Positions 15,840 through 25,686 of a DNA stretch of 64,000 nt are shown here, piece after piece. The translations under genes were made by a program, and so were the position numbers. The stretch's first letter is position 1, and every line of letters starts with the position of its first letter. The notes beneath the pieces were generated by a model. The model was not told the DNA's origin, did no database searches, and was given only the letters and a program-made list of their open reading frames with translations. The stretch covers positions 15,057 through 79,056 of the forward strand of contig JBOHWH010000107.1 in assembly GCA_050736695.1 (NCBI GenBank), in the 5' to 3' direction. This DNA is from JBARDN01 sp050736695. GTDB lineage: Bacteria > Desulfobacterota > Binatia > Binatales > Binataceae.

Positions 15840-16823
15840 CTATTTTATGCGGCGGCTGAGCCATCCGGTGATTGCGCGATTCACCTCGTTCGGGAACTCC
15901 TGCTGGACCCAGTGGCCCGCGCGATCGATTTGCACTGTCTCGAGGTCCGAGCAGAGCTTCGGCATTCCTTCGGCCAAGCGCGGCGGCAACGCGGCGTCCC
16001 ACTCGGCAGTGATCATCAGGGTCGGCAGCGACAGCTTTTCGGTTCCGATTGCGGGAAGCTCGCGCGCGTTACGGTCGATATTCCGATACCAGTTGATACC
16101 GCCGCGAAAGCCGGTTTTCTCGTACGCCGCGACATAGACCTCAAGTTCCTCGGGCGTGACGATCGGAGGACTGTCGGGCGCAAGCTCTTCGATTCGCCGA
16201 AACGGATTCATGTCGAACTCGCCCGAGGCCATGAATCGTTTCGCCGATTCCTCCGGGCTCTGCGGCGCTCTCATCAGGCGATCGAAAATCAATCGCGCTT
16301 TGCTATCCATCACCGCTTCGGCGCGGCCGGGCTCCTGGAACCATAAGATGTAATGGCGCTCGTCCTTCCCGCCCACCATCGCGCGCATGACATCGGTCGG
16401 CGGTATCGCTATATACGGCGTGCAAACGCCGATCACACCGGCGGTGCGCTCCGGGTGCAGCACCGGCATCGCCCATGCCACAAAGCCGCCCCAGTCGTGG
16501 CCGACGAAGACCGCCTTCTCGATCTCCAATGCGTCGAGCAGGCCGACCAGATCGCCGGTCAGCTCGGCAAGGCCGTAGTCGGAGACGGCGGCCGGTGCGC
16601 TCGATTCCGCGTAGCCGCGCTGATCGGGCGCGATCGCGCGGAACCCCGCGGCAGCGATCGCCGGAAGCTGGTAGCGCCACGAGTAAGCCAGCTCCGGAAA
16701 TCCGTGGCAGAAGACGACTGCCGGACCGGTGCCGGTTTCATGGATGGCCAGATTAATCGGCGGCTGCTTGCCGCGCAGCGCGATCTTGACGAGGCGGCCC
16801 TTCGGCCACGATGGTGTTGCCAT
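15840..16823 (-). CDS. alpha/beta hydrolase, epoxide-hydrolase type
   Basis: 327 aa. HGFPE at residues 40-44 gives the oxyanion loop, and the nucleophile is Asp110 in VGHDWGGFVAW. A nucleophilic Asp rather than Ser marks epoxide hydrolases and haloalkane dehalogenases. The C-terminal DRAGHWVQQEFP supplies the His, and TAEWDAALPP the charge-relay acid region. The cap region holds Tyr residues such as WYRNID. Epoxide hydrolase is favoured over dehalogenase because of HGFPE and GHDWGG. Start ATG 16823 has AAGGAC upstream; an in-frame start at 16880 is possible but adds low-complexity sequence. Confidence 0.88.
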   Translation of the reverse strand: MATPSWPKGRLVKIALRGKQPPINLAIHETGTGPAVVFCHGFPELAYSWRYQLPAIAAAGFRAIAPDQRGYAESSAPAAVSDYGLAELTGDLVGLLDALEIEKAVFVGHDWGGFVAWAMPVLHPERTAGVIGVCTPYIAIPPTDVMRAMVGGKDERHYILWFQEPGRAEAVMDSKARLIFDRLMRAPQSPEESAKRFMASGEFDMNPFRRIEELAPDSPPIVTPEELEVYVAAYEKTGFRGGINWYRNIDRNARELPAIGTEKLSLPTLMITAEWDAALPPRLAEGMPKLCSDLETVQIDRAGHWVQQEFPNEVNRAITGWLSRRIK

Positions 16824-16885
16824 TGCGAGTCCTTTTGAACTTGTCGAATTTCTCGGGCGCTCTCGGCGGACTTCGGCCACGATAA

Positions 16886-18064
16886 TTATTTTTTCTTCTT
16901 GGCCGCCTGTTCCGCCATGAACTTCTGCACCGTCTCGGAAGCCGCCTGCATCGCCTTACCGATCAATTCGTGATTGTGCTCGGTGTACCACTGGAGCGAT
17001 GCGACGCGTCCCAGGTTGGAGCCGTTGAATTTTGGCAAAACGTGCCGCGCGAACAGCTCATAGGATTTTTTGGTCGCCTCGAAGTTCGCCCAGTTGTGCG
17101 CGAGCATCAGCAGGCATCCGAAGCCGCCCGACTGCTTCTCGAGCTTCTCGACCATCGCGATCGCATCGTCCGGTGTGCCGACGACCGCGCGTCCCGACTT
17201 GACCATCCCCTCGGCCGGATCGGCGGCGCTCAGATCTTCGCCGCTGGCGGTAGGATTGATCCGGCTGAAGTAGTCCACCCACTTGGTCAGGCCGAACTTG
17301 ACGTCGCGCACTGCCTGCTCGCGAGTCTCGGCGATATGCATTGGCACAACCAGGCGCAACAGCCCGCGATCCATCTCGCGGCCATTCTCCTTTGCGATCT
17401 CGCACGCAACCTGCCAGTTGGTCCCGAGTGCGTCATACGCGCCCGCCTGCGTCGCCGCGACGCATAGCATTCCGATTCCATAGCGTCCCGCGAGCTTGCC
17501 GCCCGACGGGGTAAACGTGCTCGCCACCGCGAATTCGGGCCGCGGACGCGAGTAGGGCAATAGCTGGCAGCGCGCTTCCTTGAGCGTGTACCACTCGGTC
17601 TGCTCTGTGATTACTTCGCCCGCGAGCAAGCGCAGGATCACGCTCAGCGACTCGGCCATGCGGTCGCGCTGCTTGGGCACCGGCACGCCGAGCATCTCCG
17701 CATCCGAGGGCAACAGGCCCGGTCCCACGCCGAACATCGCGCGTCCGCGCGTCATGTGGTCAAGCTGGATGATACGATTCGCGACCATCAGCGGATGATG
17801 ATACGGGAGCGAGATGACGCCGGTGCCGATGCGGATGCGCTCGGTGCGCTCGGCAGCCGCCGCGATCATCAATTCCGGCGACGCGATAATTTCGTAACCG
17901 GCCGAGTGATGCTCGCCGATCCAGGCTTCGTCGAAACCGATTCGATCGAGATGCGCGATCAAGTCGATATCGCGGCGCAGCGCCAGGGTTGGATCCTCGT
18001 TGGTCGGGTGAAACGGCGCGAGAAAGATTCCCGCGTGAAGGCGGTTTGGTCTAATCGTGTCCAT
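16886..18064 (-). CDS. LLM-class flavin-dependent oxidoreductase (luciferase-like)
   Basis: 392 aa TIM-barrel protein of the bacterial-luciferase superfamily. Visible landmarks are IDLIAHLDRIGFDEAWIGEHHSAG at about residues 30-53, RIRIGTGVISLPYHHPLMVANRI, and RGRAMFGVGPGLLPSDAEMLG. Members use reduced FMN or F420 for monooxygenation or hydride transfer; the cofactor is not decidable here. The C-terminus ends in a Lys-rich tail. It lies nine bases from the stop-proximal side of the flavoprotein gene and probably shares its transcript. Confidence 0.9.
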   Translation of the reverse strand: MDTIRPNRLHAGIFLAPFHPTNEDPTLALRRDIDLIAHLDRIGFDEAWIGEHHSAGYEIIASPELMIAAAAERTERIRIGTGVISLPYHHPLMVANRIIQLDHMTRGRAMFGVGPGLLPSDAEMLGVPVPKQRDRMAESLSVILRLLAGEVITEQTEWYTLKEARCQLLPYSRPRPEFAVASTFTPSGGKLAGRYGIGMLCVAATQAGAYDALGTNWQVACEIAKENGREMDRGLLRLVVPMHIAETREQAVRDVKFGLTKWVDYFSRINPTASGEDLSAADPAEGMVKSGRAVVGTPDDAIAMVEKLEKQSGGFGCLLMLAHNWANFEATKKSYELFARHVLPKFNGSNLGRVASLQWYTEHNHELIGKAMQAASETVQKFMAEQAAKKKK

Positions 18065-18073
18065 TCGTTCTCC

Positions 18074-19489
18074 TCAATTAACAATGGTTGCGGGCGGATA
18101 GGGTGTGATGTCCCGGTCCGGAGTCGGGGGACGGGGCGGCCGCTGCATGATCTCGGTCACCGCGGCAACGAACGCCGAGTCTTTCAAGAGCGACTCGGGC
18201 GGACGATTCAGATTGATTACATCGAAGATCGCTTCGGCGATAACCGGCACGCCCGCGCCCTCGCGCATGATGCGTTCCCACATCTCACCGCTGATTTCCC
18301 CTTCGGACTTGGCCGCGCCCTGTTCCAGAGCCTGGCGATCGCGCGCGACCGACAGCGCCCAAGGCTGCCGCACGAATTCAGCCTGACGCTTGAAAAACGC
18401 GGCCGGAAACCCGGGGTCGGAAAGATCAAGCTCCGCTACCGCTTGTCCGAGAATCTGCGAGCAGACCGACGCGCTCGTCATCCCTTGCGCATAAACCGGA
18501 TTGAACGCGCATACCGCGTCGGCGATGCTTACGAATCCGGCAGGCCCGCTCCATCGCTCGTAATGATTCCAGATATTTTGCATGCCCCGGCGATGGAAAA
18601 TCGCCGAGATTGGTTTCGAGATCGCAAGCGCCTCGGCGACGATTGGCGAGCGCAGCTTCGCGCACAGCGTGGCGAAAGATTCGTGATCGGCGGGTAGCAC
18701 GCGTCCGCCCCAGGAGGCCAGCGTCAGCAGAAAGCGGTCGCCCTCGATCGGCAGCGTCAATGCGAAATAGTAATCCTCGGGCCGCGTCGGATGCGCCGAT
18801 GGATTCAAGAAAATTCCTTTCCACCACCAGCTCGACGGGCGCTTGCCGGCCGGCGGCGCCTGATACCAGCAAGTGCTGTAACCCGCGTCGGCATCGACGA
18901 CCTCGCGTTCGGCGGGCGCAAACCCCAACTGCTCGAGCCACGCCGGCGCGCGCGAGCCGCGGCCGCTGCAATCGACCACCAGATCCGCATCTATATGGCC
19001 GGCCGAGTTGTCGCTCAAGTTGCGCGCCGCGACGCCGGTCACACGCTTGGGATAGGCCGGCGCGGCGGTCAGGCCCGTGACCTCGGTCGCCTCGAGAAAT
19101 TTGACCTTTGCGATCGCTTTGACGCGATCGCGAATTACCGACTCGATCAGCAGGCGGCTCGCAAACAGCATCTGATGCCCGGTGTTCCGGCGCCGCGCCC
19201 ATCCTTCCGGCTGCAGCGTTGCGAGGTCGAGCCCCGCGTCGAGGTCGAGACCGCCGCGCGCGTGCAGGGTGTCGTCGAGGCCGGGGAACAAGACGTTCAG
19301 CTCGCGGCGGCCGCGGTCGAGCAGGCCATGAGGATGGCGGCTCTGCGGGACGCCCTTGCGATGCATCGGCTCGTCGGCGAGCGTGTCGCGCTCGATAATC
19401 GTGACTCGATCGAAGTGGCCGGACAGCACCCGTGCGGCGCACATGCCGCCGATACCGGCTCCGATCACAAGCACATGACGCGGACTCAT
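18074..19489 (-). CDS. FAD-dependent monooxygenase/oxidoreductase
   Basis: 471 aa. An N-terminal Rossmann motif GAGIGG at residues 10-15 (HVLVIGAGIGGMCAARVL) is followed by TIIERDTLADEP. A mid-protein DLVVDCSGRGSRAPAWLEQLG is the second FAD contact typical of the PHBH-like monooxygenases. The C-terminal ISIADAVCAFNPVYAQGMTSA resembles the GD-A-H..P..G.G flavin motif, with GD replaced by AD. It would hydroxylate or reduce an organic substrate in the cytoplasm. Start ATG 19489 is divergent from the histidine kinase gene; the LLM gene follows directly. Confidence 0.85.
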   Translation of the reverse strand: MSPRHVLVIGAGIGGMCAARVLSGHFDRVTIIERDTLADEPMHRKGVPQSRHPHGLLDRGRRELNVLFPGLDDTLHARGGLDLDAGLDLATLQPEGWARRRNTGHQMLFASRLLIESVIRDRVKAIAKVKFLEATEVTGLTAAPAYPKRVTGVAARNLSDNSAGHIDADLVVDCSGRGSRAPAWLEQLGFAPAEREVVDADAGYSTCWYQAPPAGKRPSSWWWKGIFLNPSAHPTRPEDYYFALTLPIEGDRFLLTLASWGGRVLPADHESFATLCAKLRSPIVAEALAISKPISAIFHRRGMQNIWNHYERWSGPAGFVSIADAVCAFNPVYAQGMTSASVCSQILGQAVAELDLSDPGFPAAFFKRQAEFVRQPWALSVARDRQALEQGAAKSEGEISGEMWERIMREGAGVPVIAEAIFDVINLNRPPESLLKDSAFVAAVTEIMQRPPRPPTPDRDITPYPPATIVN

Positions 19490-19530
19490 CGCTGGTCTTC
19501 TCCTTGTCCCGAATATTTATATCGCAGAAA

Positions 19531-20715
19531 ATGCCGCCCGATTCGAGGGCGGACGCCATCCTGTACATATTAGTAAGCAACGAATACGATGCGCGCACTA
19601 GAGTGGCGCCGCCCAACACATTGTCGATTCGTGATCCGGAATACATATTCTCACGCCTTATGGAGGACGCCCCAGCCCGCATTTGGGTCAAGGACTCTCA
19701 GGGGCGGTACGTATTCGTCAACGAGAATCTGGTCTCAGAGCTCCAGATTGAGCGTGACCGATGGATAGGGTCCAGCGACGAAGAATTATTTCCGGCCGTT
19801 GGGCAGGTTTACTGGCGCAAGGATTCACAGGTTCTGTCCAACGGCCAGCCACTGGTTTCCACCGATCAAATTGAACGGGGCAAGTTTCTTTTCGTCCTTA
19901 GATTTCTGCTCGATCTCGATGGTATCCCGCATGTCGCCGGGATCGGAGTCGAGACCACGCAACAAATCCAGGCGCTGGTGGGAGTCCTTCAGCTTAGAGA
20001 TGAACTCTTCCGAAGCGAGCGCCTGCGATCGATCGGCGAGATGGCGACAGGGCTCGCGCATGATCTGAACAACAGCCTGAACGCCGCGGCCCTGCGGTTG
20101 TCATTGATCGAATCGAAAGCCGGCGCGGACTTGATTCCCGAAGTTAACGCATTGAAGCGTTCAATCGCGTCTGCGTCCGACCGGGTACGTGGAATTTGCG
20201 ACTTCGTGAATGTGAGTCAGCAGGAGAAGATTGAATCGGTTGATTTGTTGAAATTGATTCATGACTCGATCGAAATGGTGGACTTCTTGATCCAGAAGCG
20301 CCCGACCCAAAGAGGTGGCTCGGTCAAAATCGAGAAGCGCCTACCGGATTCGATGCGCAAGACCGCTGCCCCGCCGAATCAGCTTAAGCACGTGATCGCA
20401 AATCTCCTGATCAATGCCCGCGACTCGATGGCGGACGGCGGTAGCATCCTGATCGAAGCAAAGGAAACCCGGTCGGCGGTCGAGCTCGCGATCTCGGACG
20501 AAGGCACAGGAATTTCCGCTGATATTCTGGCGAAAGTTTTTGATCCCTTCTTTACCACCAAAGAGTTTGGAAGCGGACTTGGTCTTTCGATGGCGCGTGA
20601 CGTTATGACACGAATCGGAGGACAGATTCGCGCGGCTAACCGAACGCCGCGAGGAACGACGTTCGTCTTGAGTTTCCCGCGGTCCAAAGAAGCCGCGATT
20701 GGCGGCGGGGCCTGA
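19531..20715 (+). CDS. PAS-domain sensor histidine kinase (cytoplasmic)
   Basis: 394 aa from ATG 19531. A PAS domain occupies about residues 44-140 (MEDAPARIWVKDSQGRYVFVN). The H-box is GEMATGLAHDLNNSLNAAALRL with His177, and the ATPase domain has an N-box (HVIANLLINARDSMADGG), G1 (ISDEGTGIS), F-box (FDPFFTTKEFGSGLGLSMARDV) and G2. There is no transmembrane segment, so it senses an internal signal. The first 43 residues are not obviously structured, and ATG 19660 at the start of the PAS domain is a real alternative. It is an orphan: a convergent hybrid kinase follows and no receiver gene is attached. Confidence 0.9.
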   Translation: MPPDSRADAILYILVSNEYDARTRVAPPNTLSIRDPEYIFSRLMEDAPARIWVKDSQGRYVFVNENLVSELQIERDRWIGSSDEELFPAVGQVYWRKDSQVLSNGQPLVSTDQIERGKFLFVLRFLLDLDGIPHVAGIGVETTQQIQALVGVLQLRDELFRSERLRSIGEMATGLAHDLNNSLNAAALRLSLIESKAGADLIPEVNALKRSIASASDRVRGICDFVNVSQQEKIESVDLLKLIHDSIEMVDFLIQKRPTQRGGSVKIEKRLPDSMRKTAAPPNQLKHVIANLLINARDSMADGGSILIEAKETRSAVELAISDEGTGISADILAKVFDPFFTTKEFGSGLGLSMARDVMTRIGGQIRAANRTPRGTTFVLSFPRSKEAAIGGGA

Positions 20716-20732
20716 GCGCGTGCGGGTTAGTG

Positions 20733-22976
20733 TTACTCGCCTTCGACCGCCTGGTGGGTCGCGGTCAGCTCGGAGATCGCGATCATCAAGCGCTGCAGAT
20801 TGACCGGCTTGGTCAGATGTTCGTTGAAGCCGGCTTCCCTGAAGCTCGAAATGTCCTGATCCATCCCAAAGCCGGTCAGCGCAATCGCCGGAACCGAACT
20901 ATGCAATCTGATCGCGCGAATCAGATCGATTCCGGTGCCATCGGGCAGTCCGACGTCGCTCAAAAGAAGATCGAATTGCAGTTCCCGGGCGAGCCTCGTC
21001 GCTTCCGCAACCGTCGCGCAAGTATGAACTTTATATCCGTGTGCGCGCAGGATTCCGGTCATCACCTCTGCGGTATCCTGATGATCCTCGACGAACAGGA
21101 TACTGAACTCATTCCCGGCTCCATCGCCATCGGACATCTTCGCCTGCGAACGCAGCGAGGTTTCATGGACTACGGAATCGAGCGCGGGCAACGTCACGCT
21201 AAAAGTTGATCCCATGTGCAGGCCCGCGCTGGTTGCCCTGATAACGCCGTCCTGTGCCTCGATCAGGGATTTCGAAATTGCCATGCCGAGGCCCAAGCCC
21301 CCGTAGCGGCGGGTTACTTCGTCAGTCCCCTGATCGAATGGAACGAAGATGCGAGCCAGCACATCATCGGTCATTCCGATACCGTCGTCGGTGAAGGAAA
21401 TCTCAAGTTTGCCGTCCGGATCGTTCACGGTGCGTATCTTGATATGCCCGTTTAATTCGACAAACTTGATCGCATTGCTGAGGATATTGCCGAACACCTG
21501 TTGCAGCCGGGCGGAATCGGCATTCACATGATAACGGCTCGCGCCCAGATCTTTGGATACTGTCAGGCGCTTGGCGTTCAGATCGCTGCGACAAATCGCG
21601 ACCACGTTCCGAATCAGATCGTGCGTGTCGATCACTTCGGGATTGAGCGAGACCTTGCCCTTGGCGATGCGGGTTAGGTCGAGCAGATCGTCAACGATCC
21701 GAGCCTCCAGCTCGACATTTCGGCGCAGCATCTCGACTCCGGGTTGCAGCGCAGGCGGCAAATCATCGCTGACTTCCCAGGTCATCAGCGTCGCGAGCAC
21801 AGGCGTCAGCGGAGTTCGCAGTTCATGCGACAAGGCGGCCATGAATTGATCTTTCGCGCGATTCGCGGTTTCCAGCGCGGCATTGGTCTCGCGCAGTTTT
21901 GCTTCCGCGGCCCGGTGCGCCGAGAAGTCGCGAAAAATTAAAACCGCGCCGCGAACCGAGCCGTCGAAATCTCTAATCGGAGACCCGCTATCGTCGATTG
22001 GTATTTCGCTGCCGTCTTTGCGAATCAGCAGAGTATGATTGGCCAGCCCAACAATCGCGCCCAGCCGAAAAACTTTTTCGACCGGGCTCTCGACGCTGGC
22101 GCGGGATTCTTCATTGATGATCTTGAAAATATCGATGCACGGTTGATTCAGAGCCTCGGATTTTCGCCATCCGGTCAACTGCTCGGCAGGCTGGTTCATG
22201 AAGGTAATCTGTGCGCGGGTGTCGGTGACGATTACGGCGTCGCCGATGCTCGCAAGCGTGACCTCGAACAGTTCGTTTTGCCGCTGCGTCTCGCGCGAGG
22301 CATTCACTCTTCGATCCATTTCCGCCTTGGTTTGGAGGTACGCCCATCCGAGAACACCGAGCGTGAGCATCGTCAGGAGCGCAAACAGAATATCGCGGTA
22401 TAGTTCCAACGATTGCGCCCGGACAGACAACGCGGTGATTGCCGAATCCTCCTGCGAAGCCATAAGCGCGATCTTCGTGCGCGCCCGGTCCATCAGATAC
22501 TTTCCGCGATTCGTATTCACCACGACCAGCGCGGCATCCAGCCCTTGGGTGCGTCTGATCGCGATGGTCTTCTTTAGTTCATCGAGCTTCTGATTCGCCA
22601 GAGTATCGAGCGCGGCGAAATCGCTCACAGAGATATTTCTGGCTCTGCTCTGTTCAGAAAGCCGATTCAGGTTGGTTTGAACTTTTGCAATTCCGCTATC
22701 GTACGGAGTGAGATATTTATCGTCTCCAGTCAGCAGATAGCCGCGCTGGCCGGTTTCAGCATCTTTGAGGGCCGAGAGGGTTCCCTGGAGATCTTCGATT
22801 CGCGCGTGATGAGCGACGACATCGTGATTGATGCTGATCACGATCGTCCCAAGAAGGTAAGTAATTGCGGCGCCCAAAATCGCCACTACCGCGATGGTAA
22901 TAAAAATAGCCGCAGTTTTGAATTGTTGTGTCACGATCGTTCGAGTTCGCGCACTATCGCGACTGCTCGTCCCCAC
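20733..22976 (-). CDS. CHASE3-PAS hybrid histidine kinase with C-terminal receiver
   Basis: 747 aa. Two membrane helices (about 21-46 and 196-214) flank a periplasmic CHASE3 domain (DAETGQRGYLLTGDDKYL). A PAS domain follows (about 235-355), then HisKA with His384 (ALSHELRTPLTPVLATL) and HATPase_c (NILSNAIKFVE, FTDDGIGMTDD, YGGLGLGMAISK). The receiver domain at about 625-740 has Asp674 in LLLSDVGLPDG and the conserved Lys in HLTKPVN. This architecture implies an internal phosphorelay or self-regulation by the receiver. It is convergent with the PAS kinase and divergent from a single-domain response regulator at 23136, a likely partner. Confidence 0.93.
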   Translation of the reverse strand: MGTSSRDSARTRTIVTQQFKTAAIFITIAVVAILGAAITYLLGTIVISINHDVVAHHARIEDLQGTLSALKDAETGQRGYLLTGDDKYLTPYDSGIAKVQTNLNRLSEQSRARNISVSDFAALDTLANQKLDELKKTIAIRRTQGLDAALVVVNTNRGKYLMDRARTKIALMASQEDSAITALSVRAQSLELYRDILFALLTMLTLGVLGWAYLQTKAEMDRRVNASRETQRQNELFEVTLASIGDAVIVTDTRAQITFMNQPAEQLTGWRKSEALNQPCIDIFKIINEESRASVESPVEKVFRLGAIVGLANHTLLIRKDGSEIPIDDSGSPIRDFDGSVRGAVLIFRDFSAHRAAEAKLRETNAALETANRAKDQFMAALSHELRTPLTPVLATLMTWEVSDDLPPALQPGVEMLRRNVELEARIVDDLLDLTRIAKGKVSLNPEVIDTHDLIRNVVAICRSDLNAKRLTVSKDLGASRYHVNADSARLQQVFGNILSNAIKFVELNGHIKIRTVNDPDGKLEISFTDDGIGMTDDVLARIFVPFDQGTDEVTRRYGGLGLGMAISKSLIEAQDGVIRATSAGLHMGSTFSVTLPALDSVVHETSLRSQAKMSDGDGAGNEFSILFVEDHQDTAEVMTGILRAHGYKVHTCATVAEATRLARELQFDLLLSDVGLPDGTGIDLIRAIRLHSSVPAIALTGFGMDQDISSFREAGFNEHLTKPVNLQRLMIAISELTATHQAVEGE

Positions 22977-23135
22977 TCAGCGTATGCCCCTTCGTCCGGC
23001 TTTTCCAGACAGTTTGTGAAGGGCAAAAACCTGAGAATTTATCAGATGATTTTTGCCGAAAAATGTTCCTCACATAACCATAAGGTATTCGGCCTGATAC
23101 TTGCTTATTTCGTACATCGGAATGTCGAGAGTCCT

Positions 23136-23525
23136 ATGATGGCTAAATCAATCGCCGATGAACGAAAAGTTGTTCTCGTAATAGACGACGACGCCGATTG
23201 CCGTAAAGTCATGTCTGAAGTGCTTCGCAGAGAAGGATATTCCGTGATCGAAGCCAATAATGGCGAAGCCGGAATCGAGCTCCTGAACCACATCGGCTAC
23301 CTCCCCGCGATTATACTGCTGGACATGGCGATGCCCGTCCTCGATGGCCCTGGTTTTCTGAAATGGCGAGAAAACAACCGGACTATTCGAGAGGTTCCGG
23401 TAGTTATAACCTCCGGCGCCGAAGCCCCGGCCAATCAGCTTAACGGCGTGAATGCAGTCCTCAAAAAGCCGGTAAATGTTGCTCCCTTCCTGAAGATCGT
23501 CAGCCAGTATTCTAATTCGCACTGA
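23136..23525 (+). CDS. single-domain response regulator (CheY-like)
   Basis: 129 aa, one receiver domain and no output domain. The acidic pocket is IDDDAD (residues 16-21), the phospho-acceptor is Asp63 in ILLDMAMPVLDG, a Ser/Thr switch lies in VVITSGAEAP and the conserved Lys in VLKKPVN. It starts at tandem ATG codons 23136/23139. The upstream frame stays open far back but overlaps the promoter and the start of the divergent hybrid kinase gene on the other strand, so the short start is chosen. It is probably a phosphate shuttle or sink for the neighbouring kinase. Confidence 0.88.
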   Translation: MMAKSIADERKVVLVIDDDADCRKVMSEVLRREGYSVIEANNGEAGIELLNHIGYLPAIILLDMAMPVLDGPGFLKWRENNRTIREVPVVITSGAEAPANQLNGVNAVLKKPVNVAPFLKIVSQYSNSH

Positions 23526-23664
23526 GGGCGATTCTCGGCGTCTATCAGCGGATTTCGGCCCTGAACTTGGGCGCCCTGATCGAGGGTAGAAGAAGTAGGT
23601 GCCGCCACGCACCTATCGCATTCTCGCACGAACCGCGAGTGCTGCGAGGGCAATGGGATAATTC

Positions 23665-24333
23665 TCACGCAAGAGGATTCTCATCCGAGTTGCCGATGGC
23701 CTCAAGAGCTGTCCAAAGGCGATCGAGCGCCGCATTCAGCGCGTAGAACTTCAAGTCGGCGGATTGGCCATCATTCAGAAGATCTTTGGCAAGCGCGAGT
23801 AGTTGCGGGTGGTGACTCTGGTATCTTTGAATCACGCTGCCATTCGGCTTGTGCTCTGCGAACCAAAGCAAGGGAAGCAGTTCACAGAACCCGGAAACGG
23901 GACCGTTCAGCGGCCCACTGCGTGCAGGCCATCGGCTTGCAACGAACTCGTTAAGCTCTGTGAGCCGAGAGATCTCATCCCAGAGCCGGTCTCTCGCGGC
24001 GAAGGTTACGCTCCCGATATTGCTGATTACGATCGCCACAGAACACAGCACGCATGGTTCTAGCGTGGTCCACAGTGCGTAATCCCGATAGTTCCCCGGC
24101 GGCAATTGCGCGAGCACGTCGAGCTCGGCGTGAGCGATAGACGTAGAGCGCATCCTGCCCGCCGGTGCTTCCTCGTCGGCCACGCGATTTCGTCCAACCG
24201 TGACGACACGTCCGCGCGGGTCCGTGAGAACGGCTCCGATTCCGACGTTGCCGCCGACGTATGCTTCCCAAGCCAATCCTATGGCCACCCGCCACGGCTC
24301 TTCCAAAGCCGACCAGTAGCCCTCATTTTTCAT
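23665..24333 (-). CDS. nucleoside deaminase-like protein
   Basis: 222 aa. The N-terminal half has the cytidine/deoxycytidylate deaminase zinc motifs HAE at residues 68-70 (SIAHAELDVLAQL) and PCVLC at 93-97 (TTLEPCVLCSVAI). The C-terminal part beyond about residue 150 is helical and specific to this subgroup. Substrate (nucleoside or base) unknown. Codon use is less GC-biased than in the neighbours, and the gene sits between two-component genes and a decayed conjugation fragment next to a tRNA. It may be cargo of a former mobile element. Confidence 0.85.
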   Translation of the reverse strand: MKNEGYWSALEEPWRVAIGLAWEAYVGGNVGIGAVLTDPRGRVVTVGRNRVADEEAPAGRMRSTSIAHAELDVLAQLPPGNYRDYALWTTLEPCVLCSVAIVISNIGSVTFAARDRLWDEISRLTELNEFVASRWPARSGPLNGPVSGFCELLPLLWFAEHKPNGSVIQRYQSHHPQLLALAKDLLNDGQSADLKFYALNAALDRLWTALEAIGNSDENPLA

Positions 24334-24617
24334 ATCTGAAATTCCTCAGACCGACAGCACTTGGCGACAAACTCGCTCGCTCCTCGACCTTAGCGGTTGC
24401 TATCGCCACGCGGTAGCGCTTCTAAGGCAGAAACACCCTGGGGCAGTCGGTGGGGACGACCCCATTGCACGCGCAAATTACGCGAATCAACTCGATCGTG
24501 AACCTGCGCACGCTGATGGACGGTCGCCGTCAGCTCATTTCTCACAGTCGCCTCGCCCCGCCGTTCGCTGAGGCTCTAGACCATCGACGCCTGGAATTCG
24601 GCGGACGGGAGCAACAG

Positions 24618-24812
24618 ATGGCGAACGAGTTCTACCTCCAGGCACGACGAGAGTGGGATGAGCGCTACGGCGATCTCGATCTTGGCAAACGCAACTGGCA
24701 GATCGCATCGGCGGGCCTGATGCTCCGAAGCCTCGTGCTTGCTCTGGACATCGTGTGGATCAGCGCTCGAGCGCATGGAGCGCTTGCACGCGGTCATCGA
24801 ATAAAACGATAA
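24618..24812 (+). pseudogene. trbF: N-terminal fragment of a conjugal transfer protein (TrbF/VirB8 family)
   Basis: The first residues after ATG 24618 read MANEFYLQARREWDERYGD, then KRNWQIASAG and a hydrophobic segment ending in VLALDIVW. The pattern xxYLxARxEWDERYGDxxxxxRNWxIA is the well-known start of TrbF/VirB8-type inner-membrane proteins of conjugative type IV secretion. Full-length proteins run to about 230 residues; here homology stops straight after the membrane helix at about residue 48. The frame then carries about 16 unrelated residues before a stop, 22 bases before the tRNA-Gly gene. The fragment therefore looks like the edge of a deleted integrative element. Assignment rests on motif memory, not an alignment. 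Confidence 0.6.
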
Positions 24813-24834
24813 GCCGGTGCGGGCAGAGGTCTGA

Positions 24835-24909
<75 letters not shown>

Positions 24910-25024
24910 TCTGCCGCGAATCCTACGGCCCACTTTCCTGGCTGTCAAATCGACTCCCGAAAGCTCTCGCCCGCGAAGTATCGGCCCCGACGGCGTGATA
25001 TGCTCCACGCCGGGTGGACGGGCT

Positions 25025-25666
25025 ATGGTGGAGGGACTCGCTCGCGCCGCGCATTCTTTCTCGCGTATCGCGATTCTTCTCGCGGCTGCGGCCGCATCGC
25101 TAATCATGTCAGGATGCTTTCTGGGCATGGCGCAGCTGTATCCGCTGATGGTCGAGGGTGCGGAAACTACCGCCTCCGGCATGATTCAGACCACGGCCAG
25201 CGTCATGCGAGTTGCCGAACGTCCGAAGTCCGACGATCCGAATCAACCCGATGACGATACCTCTAGCGGCGGATGCTCCCTGCTGAAGCACAAGCCTCCG
25301 GGCGTTATCGAGCTGCGCATCGGCGCCAATGGACAGCCGGAATATCGCGAGCTTCGTCCTGACACCGGCCTCGACCAAGTGCAGTGGGCGCCGATCGCCG
25401 ACGACGAGACCGCCTCCGATGGATGGCGCCCCGCGGTGCATTTTCTCCAGATGGGATTTAATCCTCCGCTTGCTCCCGCGATTCCGCCCGCCGCGAGCGT
25501 CTATATGGCGTATGCTCCGGAGAAAAATGAATCGTGGTCGCAGCAGGACCATCGCGCGTCACTGACTACTTATTTCGGCGCGCCCACCGGCCAGTTCAAT
25601 TGGAACGACCATGCGTACGAGTACGTGCTGGTCAAGGCGATGCCGTGCTTTCCGCTTCCGCAGTAG
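25025..25666 (+). CDS. lipoprotein of unknown function
   Basis: 213 aa from the first ATG of the frame (25025). Residues 14-31 are a lipoprotein signal ending in the lipobox IMSGC (Cys31). The next 60 residues hold a hydrophobic-then-acidic linker (AERPKSDDPNQPDDD) and SGGCSLL. The C-terminal 120 residues are a soluble domain rich in Pro, Trp and Tyr. I do not recognise the family. It stands alone between the tRNA and the MgtC gene, followed by a hairpin-rich spacer. Confidence 0.75.
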   Translation: MVEGLARAAHSFSRIAILLAAAAASLIMSGCFLGMAQLYPLMVEGAETTASGMIQTTASVMRVAERPKSDDPNQPDDDTSSGGCSLLKHKPPGVIELRIGANGQPEYRELRPDTGLDQVQWAPIADDETASDGWRPAVHFLQMGFNPPLAPAIPPAASVYMAYAPEKNESWSQQDHRASLTTYFGAPTGQFNWNDHAYEYVLVKAMPCFPLPQ

Positions 25667-25686
25667 GCCTCGGGGCCGATAACCAC

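Noticed and set aside
18426..19691. 421-residue open frame on the minus strand
   Set aside because: It is out of frame with the flavoprotein gene that covers almost the same stretch, and is Arg-rich without domains.
22677..23135. 153-residue N-terminal extension of the response regulator at 23136
   Set aside because: It overlaps the start and first 300 bases of the divergent hybrid kinase gene on the other strand and shows no domain.
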